NCBI GenBank assembly: GCA_029204225.1
Contig: CM055095.1
Span: 47,380,510-47,444,509, forward strand
DNA from: Diphasiastrum complanatum
Taxonomy: Eukaryota; Streptophyta; Lycopodiopsida; Lycopodiales; Lycopodiaceae
DNA length: 64,000 nt
Direction of reading: 5' to 3'
Positions 1-12,150 of the stretch are shown in pieces (within the stretch, counting starts at the first letter, position 1; each line of letters starts with the position of its first letter). The position numbers were made by a program, and so were the translations under genes. Under the pieces are notes generated by a model, which saw only the letters and a list, made by a program, of their open reading frames with translations, searched no databases and was not told the origin of the DNA.

Positions 1-420
1 ACAGAAGTGGATATTGGTTTAAATTATCGGCTGTCTGTTGATCTTTCATGCTAGGACTAGTAAGAATCTAAATCTTTGCTGATCTTTGAAGTTATAGGCT
101 TTGCGTCACATCTACTTGTGTCAAAATTCATATCTGCATGCCTTGGTGTCTATCAACTTGATGGCAGAAAGGCAATGAAACTTTTTTAAAAAACAAGTTA
201 TTCTGAAAACAAAGCAATTTTGTATGTCATTCCGAAAGAGCTCACGGATCTAAACGCCCAACCATACAGCTGTCATAAAGCTAGCTGAGCGCAAACTCAA
301 TTGCTGGGGTCTGATCGACTCTCAAGCAAGCTCTACACATACGCACGCAGGCACGCATCATTCATAATGTTCGCAGATATTTGATTGTCGTAATTAAGTT
401 AACTGTGTTGGAGTCCATAC
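1..420 (-). other. GLP-A intron 3 (5' part)
   Basis: The sequence follows the GTATGG donor of GLP-A exon 3. From about 180 to 420 it is clearly similar to the start of GLP-E intron 3 (reverse complement of about 55690-55945). Positions 1-178 are unrelated to the E copy. No last exon is visible here, so it must lie to the left of the window. Confidence 0.6.
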
Positions 421-1265
421 CATGAAGCCAGGATCCTGGCTGTTGAAGCCAGAAACTGCGTTTGCAACCTCTGTGCCCACGTTATGTGTAAAATGCATCA
501 TTCCGCGAGGAAAGCAGGTGACGTCGTTGGGGTGTAAGATGTTAATGTGTGTCTGGCCTGCAGAATACGTGTAGCAGATTAACAATCCACTCATGGATCT
601 TGAAAGCGGCAAGAAGAGTTCAGTAACGCACTTCAACAATTCATCTGTAAGTGACTAGAAACGGGACCCATGATTCTAAGACTTACCCTCGGTATCAACG
701 AATCCCACTTCCAGCGGCCCACCTTCCAGAAGCGTGAGCATCTCCGTTCCTCTGGGATGAGTTTGAGGTGGATTAAAACCGCAGGGTGCTATAAGAAACC
801 TGGTAATTGATACTCCCTGATTTCTTCATTGTCCACAACATACCGGCATTTAGTGTTTTCACTTCATGCTTTCAGTTTATACTGCTTACCTTCACTATCC
901 ACATAAGCTAATCATCCTAACCGTGATATATATAGATAACACAATAGAATATCACGTAGCCTGTTCGTGTTAGTAAGTGGCTGTCAGAAATAGAACTTTA
1001 GCGATCAAAAGGAACAGAATAGAAAATAGTGTTCCCAAACTCACGTCTGTGCTGGGAAAAACTTAGGGCCCAAGCCAGCACGAACGCCACCTGTTGTATT
1101 GCTCACATCGCCATTGACAAAAATATCTCGGAGCACGAATGACTCAGCGATGCCGTCTCCAACGAAGTCTGACACTGGATCGGGATCTGCTGCATGGATC
1201 ACGATGGGCGGCCAAGCTGAAATGAAGCCCAACAACAAGATTGCCACTCCCTCTCTCCAATCCAT
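421..1265 (-). CDS. Germin-like protein GLP-A, exons 1-3 (3' partial)
   Basis: This is a secreted cupin-fold germin-like protein. Exon 1 (1265-1045) encodes a signal peptide of about 25 residues followed by the germin N-terminal hallmark ADPDP. Exon 2 (823-687) encodes cupin box 1 (PPQTHPRGTE) and exon 3 (557-421) box 2 ([10 protein letters not shown]). Donors GTGAGT, GTAAGT and GTATGG and the phases (2, 1, 0) match GLP-E exactly, so the three exons join without a stop. I chose the ATG at 1265 because the open frame upstream only adds a GTG codon. The last exon, expected in phase 0, lies beyond the left edge. The first His of box 1, a manganese ligand in germins, is Gln (CAA); GLP-E has His. 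The two N-terminal Cys of classical germins are absent. An N-glycosylation sequon (NTT) is present. GLPs act in the apoplast as oxalate oxidase, superoxide dismutase or binding proteins; the activity here is unknown. A (CT)17 tract lies in the 5' leader. Confidence 0.88.
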
Positions 1266-1283
1266 CCTCACAATCGATCAATC

Positions 1284-1287
<4 letters not shown>

Positions 1288-1321
<34 letters not shown>
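1288..1321. repeat. (CT)n microsatellite in GLP-A 5' leader
   Basis: A pure TC/CT run of 34 nt lies 22 nt upstream of the GLP-A start codon, so it reads as (GA)n in the transcript. The same position in GLP-E and GLP-D also carries a GA tract, so it is an ancestral leader feature of these genes. Confidence 0.95.
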
Positions 1322-1324
<3 letters not shown>

Positions 1325-1378
1325 GGAAGGACATCAAATCTAGCTTCTCTAGTGGAATATTATGGAACTATTCTCTAC

Positions 1379-1500
1379 ATAACATTTTGCAGCTCCTTTG
1401 ACTACTTAATGTGCATAATGTTATCCCATAGATAACATGTTGCTAGGTAAGGAATCTTAGCGGGCCTTGCCTTTGACTCCTTACTCTGCATAATGTTATT
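1379..1500. repeat. Two copies of the ~70-bp GATAACATT module upstream of GLP-A
   Basis: The modules span about 1379-1426 (internally shortened) and 1431-1500. Each begins with (G)ATAACAT and ends with ATAATGTTAT, giving inverted ends, with a core resembling TAGGTAAGGAATCTTAGC and CTCCTTACTC. Equivalent modules occur at 6649-6717, 6740-6810, 8372-8440, 8465-8533 and 54302-54371. Confidence 0.7.
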
Positions 1501-3510
1501 CCATTGCATTGGCTTTTCCTTTGGAGATCTATATGAAACAAAATCACAATTTGAAAAACCCAATCTAACTCTCAATAACAAAATCATCCTAAGTTTTGAT
1601 CTTTACACATTCTACTTTTCAAGGAATCTAAAAAAATGGGCAAAAAAGGTTACTAGTGTTCATCAAGAATGGTCTTTTTAGTGAGCTTCAAACTAGGTAA
1701 AACAAATGACTCTAAAATTATGATGAGGAAGAGTTGACCCGGGTGTGAATACTGCAAAAAAGACCATCACTTTTCCCAAGCACAAAAGGTGGTTTTGGCA
1801 TCTTGCATCATGGTTGATAATATTTTTATTTCCTATAGATTTTAACTTTTTGTGAGTTATCCCAAATTTTCATTTTATAAGCTATGTAGAAGCATATTAT
1901 ATTATCCAATATAACCTAGGCCTCAAAAAAGTCTAGAATTCATGCCAAAGTCAACTACGTAGTATCAAACTCACTAGGCACAAGGCCTATGGGTGATAAG
2001 AATTCCCAAAAATCTTGGCAAAGCTTGGAGGGTCGAACTTAAAAAAATTTGGGATCCAAATCTAGCATAATGTCATTTGCTAGCAACCTCCATTGCGTAA
2101 TGTGCATGTTCCATATGACAGCCTGTCATTGACTGTCCAGATACAAATTTTATAGAAATTTGTAGGTGCTCAATTTTGTTATTGGTTGTGATGACAAGGG
2201 TCACAAAATACCTTGGTTCCAAATTTACATGAAAATTCCGCCTTTGGAGGTGACTCCAGAAGAGTACAAAAAAAAAAAAAAGTTTGAGCACTTGGCATTA
2301 CTAAACTCAATGGGCACACAACCTTCTACGGCCGCTAAGTACTCCCAAAAATTTTACGCACACGGGTAAGCTTAAAAAAATGTGGAATCTAAATCAAGCA
2401 TGATGTCATGTGTCTGAAAATTTCCATGGGTATAGTGTGTTGTATATGACTTATGATCACGTGAAGATTATGAAACAAAATAAGCATTTTATGAAGGTCA
2501 AATTATAAAACAGAATAGGCATCTACATTTTTGTAGAATGAAATTTTTGTGATGTATTATGGCAGCTGAATTCTTACTCATATGCCCGTAGAATATCAGC
2601 ACAATATGCTAAAAATGGGAATACTAAAAGATACATAATCCACTAGCATTAAAGGCATTTCTTGGCATTTTATTCTACATTTGAGAGAAGGCTTGAATTG
2701 TACTATGCAAGGCACCAAACATTCCCTTTAATTCTAAAGCTTTCAAAAGGTTTATAAGATATTTGTAAAGCATATTACATTTGCCAATAAAGAGTCAAAG
2801 TGTCTACCTCATAAAAATTAAAACTCATGACGACACAAGAAAAGATCAACAAAGTACTAAGCACTCCCAAATTCCAACATAGCAAAAATTGTATTTCAAA
2901 AACCCAAAAACACTATACATATAGGGTTTTTGGTGGCAACTCATGCATAACCAAGGGTACGACCTCATCATTTTCTACAAATTTGATTGGATATAATTTT
3001 CAGCCATCTAGCCCTCATGAATGGAATCTTAAAATTGCATAGACCACAAATATGAAATCATTTACGAAATCTTTTTTAAAAGAATTGTCTTATTTATTGC
3101 AGATTTTCATGACACGCATTATGTATGATCATGGCCCATACTCTTGTCTCACCTTGGCTCGACAAGAGAACTTGGCATTATATGCTTACAATGGGCCGAC
3201 TCTACAAGAGGACTTAATATTATATGCTTATGATGGATCTTCAGCATATTCCACACCACGCATATCCAAGGATGGAATCTTGAAAAAATGGTGGTATAAC
3301 ACAATGTCATCTCCACTGGACGGGTGCTACAACACAATGTCTTAGGTGGTGGCACGATGGTTGCTAGTGACACTGGTGGTGCACCACACACTCGGGTGGT
3401 GACATCACCAATGTCACGCTCGAGTGGTGACAAGTGGTGGTGGCAGAGAATTCACCCAAACACCCATGATCATGTAGTGCATCATATCATAGTTGGGAAG
3501 AGATAAAGAT

Positions 3511-4279
<769 letters not shown>

Positions 4280-4775
4280 TCACATCTATACCATACTAAT
4301 CCATACACCCTGCACCGCATATATAGTGACCGATTTCGTATCGTTGTGTTTGATTTTGAGAAAATCCATGTTATACATAGCACTTCTACAACCATGGTAT
4401 CAGGATTTTGCTACGGATAGGTACGGTTTATTGCTAATGAGGGACTTCCAATGTTTTTACCATGTAATAGGGCATATTCTCGCCATTCTAATTCTTATGT
4501 AAAAACTTCGTATCTAAAATATAGTTTATGATGCATATGCCTGTTGTCTAAGAACGTCATATAGGAAACTGTACGACTTAGTTTGGTTATGAATTATTCA
4601 AGAATGGTGTGAAAGAGCTGTTAGGTTGGTTTCTAAATAGGATTAGAAGGTATCTCTTTATACTTATGTCGTAATTTATGAGGGAAAACAAAGAGCGGTG
4701 GATATTTGAGTAAAAAGAAAACAACCATCTCAAGAGTGTTCATGATGCATGTGGTTTGTATATAACTAGGATGCA

Positions 4776-5448
4776 AAGAGAGAGTCACAAAAATTCACCT
4801 AATTTCTCTTGACAAAGCAAGGCTAAAACATTTTGAAGCCTTTATCCATATTTCAACAAGGTAAAATATAGCTAAAAAGTAAAATATAGTACTAAAAAAG
4901 CATCATAAAGCATAACCACTTTCAAGACGTCCAGTTGATACCTGCCACCATCCCACAACACAAGACCGCACGAGTTAGTATAGTGGGGAAGACAAGTATC
5001 ATAGTTGAGCGTCAGGTTGTTATCCATGTCAAAAAGAAGCTATGCCACTTAACAACATGAATAGCATTTAAATTCTTAGTCATGTCTTCCCAAACAACAG
5101 AAACTTTACTTTAGTGATAGGCCAAGCCCTAATATTACCGTATGAGGACTTTTGACATGCTGATCAGTTTATGGGCAGTTGGTCCATATCAATTAGTATT
5201 ATTTTTAACAGAGTATGAACAATTTTAACCGTCTACACCGGTGTGGACACGTGTGCTCATGTTAGGGAAAATCCATGTCGTTCTAACCCAAGTGAGCCTT
5301 GCAAAACAAGGTAGGTCCCGCACCTACTATTCATACTTCTGAGCATATCCATGCTTTCCAGTTGTATCTCACCAGAAGTCTAATGTGACACTTATTTAGG
5401 CGGGGTTAAGTATTACCGTGGTTGATTGTTACAAATACGTAGGTATTT
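4776..5448. repeat. Tandem duplicate segment, copy 2
   Basis: Copy 2 of the 3717-4279 segment, again preceded by a short GA run at 4776-4784. It carries an insertion of about 110 bp around 5113-5225 that copy 1 lacks. It ends where the 3' flank of the orphan germin exon B begins. Confidence 0.8.
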
Positions 5449-5818
5449 GGGGGTTTTGACATTTTGTGAGTAAATTCTTTGCGAGTTTTGCAAGTTTCAT
5501 TGTGTCCTCCAATTAGTAGCATTATGGCTTGGAAGTCAAGTTAATTAGATGCACTAAAAGGGCATACAAGAGAACGAATAAAATACTTGTTTGCTTTTAC
5601 TAGTCATGTAAAATTAATTCAAACCTCTGCAATGTAAACTAAGGTGTAGCTCAACATAAAAAATAGGATTGGACATTAATAATTATCGCTCAAATCAAAG
5701 AGAAACGTAATGAGAATAGCAACTTTGGTTCCTTATCATGCTTAGATAAGTGCATTTATTTGGGACACAAATTTTAAGGTAGACTCTAGAAACTCAACTA
5801 TTTCAAGAGTAGAAATCA

Positions 5819-5983
5819 CTAAAGCTTTAATCAACTAGGAACACAGCCATCTACTTCACTTCTTACAAGATGATGTCCAAACGCATACATGGTTTGGTTT
5901 ATCTTATTCACAAAGTCTTGGGATTGGTAAAAAGCTCCAGCAACCACCTCCACAGGTAAATAAAACATACCAACTGCTTCCAA
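5819..5983 (-). pseudogene. Orphan last exon of an A/E-type germin-like gene (B)
   Basis: The reverse strand gives a phase-0 exon preceded by a good acceptor (TTTGCAG at about 5984-5990). Its product closely matches GLP-E exon 4, including the VEVVAGAF core and the SEVDGCVP end. A TGA at 5831-5833 truncates the frame four codons before the TAG (5819-5821) used in GLP-E. The 3' flank (5455-5818) matches the E 3' flank and the 5' side (6000-6510) matches E intron 3. No exons 1-3 are found within reach. The intron sequence instead runs into a (CT)n tract and then GLP promoter sequence, so this is a rearranged fragment. Confidence 0.85.
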
Positions 5984-6510
5984 CTGCAAACAAGTTAGAA
6001 GCCACTAAGTCTTAGTTTTTTTTAGTGCGTCTTACAAATTCAAAAGTGAATTGCAAAAATTTTTTAACAAAATATTATGCTCACAAAGCATAATCATTCT
6101 TAGAATCATTGCAGTCCTTAGAAATTATTTAACTATTAGTATTTACTATAAAAATTAACCCATTTGAGTCTATAAAACCTGGTAGGATCTACTAAACCTA
6201 GATGGAGTTTTGGAATATTAAAATCAAATTACAAAAAGCGATCAACATAGAATTTACAAAACCTCTAAATTTAACAATAAATATAGAGGTGTATTCAATT
6301 AGAGATCCAAAATATTCGTGTCATTGACTTTTTTTTTAAATGACTTAAAATGCACTTGTTGACATACAAGTCTTAAAAATTGTCATACCAATAATACACA
6401 ATGTTTGTTGATTTGGAACCATAAACTCATAACAATAGCAATAGATTGCATGATGAGCAAATTCTCACCTCCCCGACCTTTTTTTGTTGGCATTATCGTA
6501 TAGCTGATGA

Positions 6511-6513
<3 letters not shown>

Positions 6514-6587
<74 letters not shown>
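6514..6587. repeat. (CT)37 microsatellite at intron-3/promoter junction
   Basis: Left of the tract is sequence matching GLP-E intron 3. Right of it is CACCAGAAGGACATCAAATC, which in GLP-A lies immediately upstream of the leader (CT)n tract. Exons 1-3 that should lie between are missing, so the breakpoint lies inside the microsatellite. Confidence 0.85.
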
Positions 6588-6591
<4 letters not shown>

Positions 6592-8149
6592 GAAGGACAT
6601 CAAATCTAACTCCTCATTCTTATGAAATATTATGGAATAAGTCTCTACATAACATTTTCCTAGGTAAGGAATCTCAGCTCACTCTCCTTTGACTCCTTAC
6701 TGGCATAATGTTATCCCAAAGGCTACTTCCTAGTCTCTGGATAACATTTTCCTAGGTAAGGAATCTTAGCGGCCTTGCCTTTGACTCCTTACTCGACATA
6801 ATGTTATCCCATCGGCTACTTCCCTTGCATAAGCACATTAGCTTTTCCTTTGGATATCGATATGAAACTAAATCCTCATTTGAAAAACCAAATCTAACTC
6901 TCAGTAACAAAATCATTCTGCACATTCTACTTCTCAAGTAATCTATAAAATGGGCAAAATGGGTTACTAGTGCTCATTAAGAATGGTCTTTTTAGTGACC
7001 TTCACACTAGATCAAACAAATGACTCTAATCTTATGATGAGGCCAAGTTGACTCGGGTGTAAATACTCCAATAAAGACCATCACTTTTTCCAAGCACAAA
7101 AGGTTGTTTTGGCATCTTGCATTATTAGTATTTACTATAAAAATTAACCCATTTGAGTCTATAAAAACCTCGTAGGATCTACTAAACCTAGTTGGAGTTT
7201 TGGAATATTAAAATCAAATCACAAAAAGAGATCCACATAGAATTCACAAAACCTCTAAATTTAACAATAAATATAGAGGTGTATTCAATTAGAGATCCAA
7301 AATATTCGTATCATTGACTTACAATGCACTTGTTGACATACGAGTCTTAAAAATTGTCATACCAATAATACACAATGTTTGTTGATTGATTCTCACCTCC
7401 CCAACTTTTTTTTTGTTGATCTTAGCGGCCTCGCCTTTGACTCCTTACTCGGCATTATGTTATCCCATCGGCTACTTCCATTGCATAAGCACATTAGCTT
7501 TTCCTTTGGAGATCGATATAAAACTAAATCCTCATTTAAAAAACCCAATCTAACTCTCAATAACAAAATCATTCTACACATTCTACTTTTCAAATAATCT
7601 AAAAAATGGGCAAAAAAGGCTACTAGTGCTCATTAAGAATGGTCTTTGTAGTGACCTTCACAGTAGATCAAACAAATGACTCTAAACTTATGATGAGGCC
7701 AAGTTGACCCAGGTGTAAATACTCCAATAAAGGCCATCACTTTTTCCAATTACAAAAGGTTGTTTTGGCATCTTGCATTATTAGTATTTACTATAAAAAT
7801 TAACCCATTTGAGTCTATAAAAACCTTGTAGGATCTACTAAACCTAGTTGGAGTTTTGGAATTAATAAAATCACAAAAAGCGATCCACATAGAATTTACA
7901 AAACCTCTAAATTTAACAATAAATATAGAGGTGTATTCAATTAGAGATCCAAAATATTCGTATCATTGACTTTTTTTGAATATGACTTACAATGCACTTG
8001 TTGACATACGAGTCTTAAAAATTGTCATACCAATAATACACAATGTTTGTTGATTTGGAACCATAAACTCATAACAATAGCAATAGACTGCATGATGAGC
8101 AAATTCTCACCTCCCCGACTTTTTTTGGTTGGCATAATCGTATAGGTGA

Positions 8150-8315
<166 letters not shown>

Positions 8316-8838
8316 GAAGGACATCAAATCTAACTCCTCATTCTTATGAAATATTATGGAGCTAGTCTCTAGATAACATTTTCCTAGGTAAGGAATCTTA
8401 GCTCACTCTCCTTTGACTCCTTACTCTCCATAATGTTATCCCAAAGGCTACTTCATAGTCTCTAGATAACATTTTCCTAGGTAAGGAATCTTAGCGGCCT
8501 CGCCTTTGACTCCTTACTCGGCATAATGTTATCCCATCGGCTACTTCCATTGCATAAGCACATTAGCTTTTCCGTTGAAGATCGATATGAAACTATATCC
8601 TCATTTGAAAAACCCAATCTAACTCTCAATAACAAAATCATTATGCACATTCTACTTTTCAGGTAATCTAAAAAAATGGGCAAAAAGGTTTACTAGTGCT
8701 CATTAAGAATGGTCTTTTTAGTGACCTTCACACTAGGTCAAACAAATGACTCTAAACTTATGATGAGGCCAAGTTGACCCGGGTGTAAATACTCCAATAA
8801 AGACCATCACTTTTTCCAAGCACAAAAGGTTGTTTTGG

Positions 8839-9690
8839 CATCTTGCATTATGGTTGAGAATAATTTTATTTTGTGTAGACTTTAACTTTTTGTGAGTTAT
8901 CCCAAATTTTCATTTTATAAGCTATGCAAGTAGCATATATTATCCAATATAGTATAGGCCTCAAAAAAGTCTAGAATTCATGCCAAAGTCCACTACTTAG
9001 TATCAAACTAACTACGCACAAGGCCTTATATGGGTGCTAAGAACTCCCAAAAATTTAGGCAAAGCTTGGTCAATTAAAATTTTTTTGGGATCCAAATCTA
9101 GCATGATGTCATGTGCTTGGCAACCTCCACTTGCATAATGTGCATGTTCCATATGACAGCCTGTCATTGGCTGTCCACATACACATTTTATAGAAATTTT
9201 AATGTGCTATTTAACTAAGCACTCTCAAATTCCAACATATAAAAAACTTAATTTCAAAAACCCAAAAACACTATACATATAGGATTTTTGGTGGCAAGAC
9301 CTCATCATTTTCTACAAATTTGATGGGATATAATTTTCAGACCGCAAAATAGAAAACTGTCATGGAATCTCGAAAATACTTAACGCTCATTAATGCAATT
9401 TCGACATAGCCCTACTGAATGGAATATTAGAAATGCATACTCTCAAATATGAAATCATTGGCATTTTTAGAAAAAATCGTCTTATTTATTGAAGATTTTC
9501 ATGACATGCATTATGTATGTAATGGGCTGTGATCATACATAATGCATGTCATGAAAATCTTCAATAAATAAGACGATTTTTTCTAAAAAGATTACAAGAC
9601 TTGTCAACTTGACATTATATCCTTACAATGGGCTGACTCTACAAGCGGACTTAATATTATATGCTTAGGATGGATACCGAAGTGGAATAA
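8839..9690. repeat. Third copy of A/E-type upstream DNA
   Basis: The sequence continues unit 3 with blocks that match about 1800-3235 of the GLP-A upstream region, for example TAACTTTTTGTGAGTTATCC and CACTATACATATAGG. Several internal deletions shorten it. It ends around 9690, where a Gypsy integrase fragment begins. Confidence 0.7.
9464..9589. repeat. Perfect inverted repeat, 56-bp arms, 14-nt loop
   Basis: Positions 9464-9519 and 9534-9589 are exact reverse complements with a 14-nt spacer. In the related copy near 3075-3135 only one arm exists, continuing into unrelated flank, so the second arm here is a secondary inverted copy rather than an old transposon end. Confidence 0.95.
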
Positions 9691-9960
9691 CACGGGTTGA
9701 TCATAAAATCTACTTCCTATACGTTGATAGCAGGATAATTGCATTGTAGATGTAATGATGGAATTATATAATGATGCATCCTAATGCACGAGGTGCCCCA
9801 AGTAGTGAGTATCACCCACGAAGGAATAGATGGAGGGCACTTTGCTGCCAAAGCTACAAACTGGAAAGTGTTGCAACATCGGCTATGGTGGCCCACGATG
9901 TTCAATGATATTCACCATCAGGTTAAGATGTGTGATGCATGTGGGTATGGATACCCAAGT
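9690..9960 (+). pseudogene. Gypsy integrase zinc-binding fragment
   Basis: The plus-strand frame from 9784 encodes a HEGxxGGHF stretch, LWWPTMF and CDAC, the HHCC zinc-binding module at the start of Ty3/Gypsy integrases. The catalytic core does not follow. At about 9960-9975 the frame passes into a Copia gag-like sequence, so two unrelated retroelement pieces are fused in one open frame. Confidence 0.7.
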
Positions 9961-11300
9961 ATCAAATTTAAAGTTGAAGACAACACAATTAACTCCAAAT
10001 GGAAATCGAAGGATGGTAGAGCTTTCGTGCTAATCATTCCCAATATACCAGATACTCAAATCATTCACATATATGAAGTTCAAACTTCTAATGAAGAATG
10101 GGACATCCTGAGAGCACTATCTGATGTAAGGGATGTGACTTCTAAGTTGCATCTTGAAAAGAAATTCTTCTCACTCAAGATGTCTATTGGTGATTTGCTT
10201 CAAAATCACATGAACCAATCAAGAATCTCTTGTAGTAGATGGCAGCTTTCAAATCATTTATCGACAATTAAGATGCAATTGTGACATTTCTATCAAGCTT
10301 GTCACCGACATACAAAATTGGGTAATGTTCACATCGACACACTCAAATCTAACTCTTTTTAGAGTAATCGCTATTTTTTATCGAAACATAATCGAAGAAG
10401 TGTAGACAACTCTTCAAATACAATATTGCATGCTCTATATGTAAACAAAGGCTCTAAACATGAGAAGAAAAAAGCTCAAAGCAATTTGTATAGAATCAGA
10501 AGCCGAGTCCATAGAATCTAGAGCAATTATCGAGTCCACTGACGAAGAAGAAAATGTTCACAAATGCACTAATCATAAAATTCAAGATTGTAAAATATTG
10601 AAAGCGAAGAATGCCAATACTAAACAATCGGATCAACAGGAAAATGTAGTTGTAGAGACATCACATTCTCCCATTCAAGACATGGATGAAGAAGCATTCA
10701 TGATCAATGATCAGAAAGTGCAAGTTGGAAATGCTTGGTTTCTTGATTCCAGAGCCACTCAACATTTGGCCAATCATCTTTAGCATTTCTAGTCCTATAT
10801 GTCTTACGGTAAAAAGAAGCTCATTCATCTTGGCGACAATAGTACACACACTATTGAAGGTGAAAACATTGTAAAATTAAGCTTTTAGACTGATCAATTC
10901 AAGCTACTATCTAAGGTTCTATATGTATCTAAAATTTTGACAAATATGTTATCAGTTAGCAAGATTTACCGATTTAGGTCATAGAGTAGATTTATCGATT
11001 TAGACAATATTTAGTACTTGATCTCGATTATCAATATAAGAAAATCAGCTTCCCAGTCTGTTAGAGTTGCATTGTCGGAAAGTAGACTAGGATTCCATTT
11101 AGATCAAGTCATAAGCATGCATCGATAGATGTATTAGATGTTGTTCATTCATACATTTATGGCCCAATGAGAATCTTATTGTTGGTAGCTGCAAAGTACT
11201 TATTACATTTATCGATGAATTTTTGAGAAGAACAACTTTTATTTCATAAATAAGAAATCAGACACTTTCAACCTTTTTAGAAAATTTAGAGAGCGTAAAG
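9960..11300 (+). pseudogene. Degenerate Copia gag-protease-integrase remnant
   Basis: Copia gag features (KWKSKDGRA; a DVTSKLHLEKKFFSLKM stretch) are readable to about 10284. They are followed by a degraded CCHC/linker region, a protease-like WFLDSRATQHL around 10735-10770 (Gly of the usual DSGAT mutated to Arg), a pre-integrase part around 10800-10970, and an integrase-like stretch around 11110-11290 with several stops. The order follows a Copia polyprotein, but frames are broken repeatedly. Reverse transcriptase is absent. Confidence 0.65.
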
Positions 11301-11379
11301 AACTACAAACTAGTAAACAAAAGCACCGGGGTCAGACAACGACAAAAAGTACATCTCAACTGAATTCAAGGATAGGATC

Positions 11380-12150
11380 ATCAACCTCAATCACCTCCCA
11401 AGAGATTGACAAGAGATCATAGACAACTTATAGGTACATTAATGAGAATGTTTGGTATCTCATTCGGAGAGCTGACTACTGTTGAAGAAGGACTCATCCA
11501 GTCAGACTATCATTATGGAGAGAAGATATGGATAGAGAATATTCATCTTCTAAGGCCTTATTAACTATTCTAAGGCCTTATTAACTTTATTATTCATAGT
11601 GAATAAGCATGTAGACCTTCTCTAATTGGCTTATTCATGTTCATTGAATCTAGTCACTTTAGATCTAGGGTTTGGAAGAGATCTAGAAACTTCCATAAGC
11701 TGATAAGCTTGTGTAAGAGCATCCAAATAGGGCAAGAAGATCCTATAAAAAGGCATACAAGTGTGGGAGAAATTCATCTCTGTCATTATTCTCTCATTCA
11801 TTTTTACGGAAGATATATCTTTTGGTTCTACATCAATCTCTTGCATCTTGGTGGTGATATAGTGAATTTTTGTATATAGAATGTTGTTTTTCTATATGAC
11901 TGTATGAGTTCCCTCCTATGAGTAATCTTGTGATACAGCCATTGTATAGACAAGAACAATTAATTATTATACATAAGTGATTATGACAAGTTCTTATTGA
12001 GTTTACATCTTCTATATGTAGTTGATGCATGATTTCTAGATTTATAATGATGCTAGATGTGCTCTCCTACTAAGCCAAAGATTCAAGGGCATAATTAGGT
12101 CTTTGTGATCTTATTTTCTTCCCATATATGTACCAATAAAAGAAGCTAGA
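11380..12150 (+). repeat. Probable Copia LTR-like segment
   Basis: An AT-rich region downstream of the Copia remnant with a TATA-like CCTATAAAAAGG at about 11742-11753 followed by a typical leader-like stretch. No partner LTR is visible in the window, so its limits are approximate. A direct repeat of about 22 bp (TCTAAGGCCTTATTAAC twice) lies at 11548-11587. Confidence 0.4.

Larger units (their letters stand above)
180..3490. repeat. Left arm of large inverted duplication (with 52190-55945)
   Basis: GLP-A and about 2.2 kb of its upstream DNA recur in opposite orientation around GLP-E. Shared landmarks are the exons, the GATAACATT modules, the block beginning GGTTTTGGCATCTTGCAT, and the patch around 3115-3330 that matches the reverse complement of about 52350-52540. 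Identity is imperfect with many small indels. No open reading frame of interest lies in 1700-3490. Confidence 0.8.

Noticed and set aside
1099-1401. Plus-strand frame antisense to GLP-A exon 1
   Set aside because: Shadow of the minus-strand germin exon plus the CT tract; the equivalent shadow appears opposite GLP-E.
9464-9589. Hairpin as a MITE or transcription terminator
   Set aside because: There is no target duplication, the related copy at 3.1 kb has only one arm, and plants do not use such terminators; a fold-back duplication fits better.
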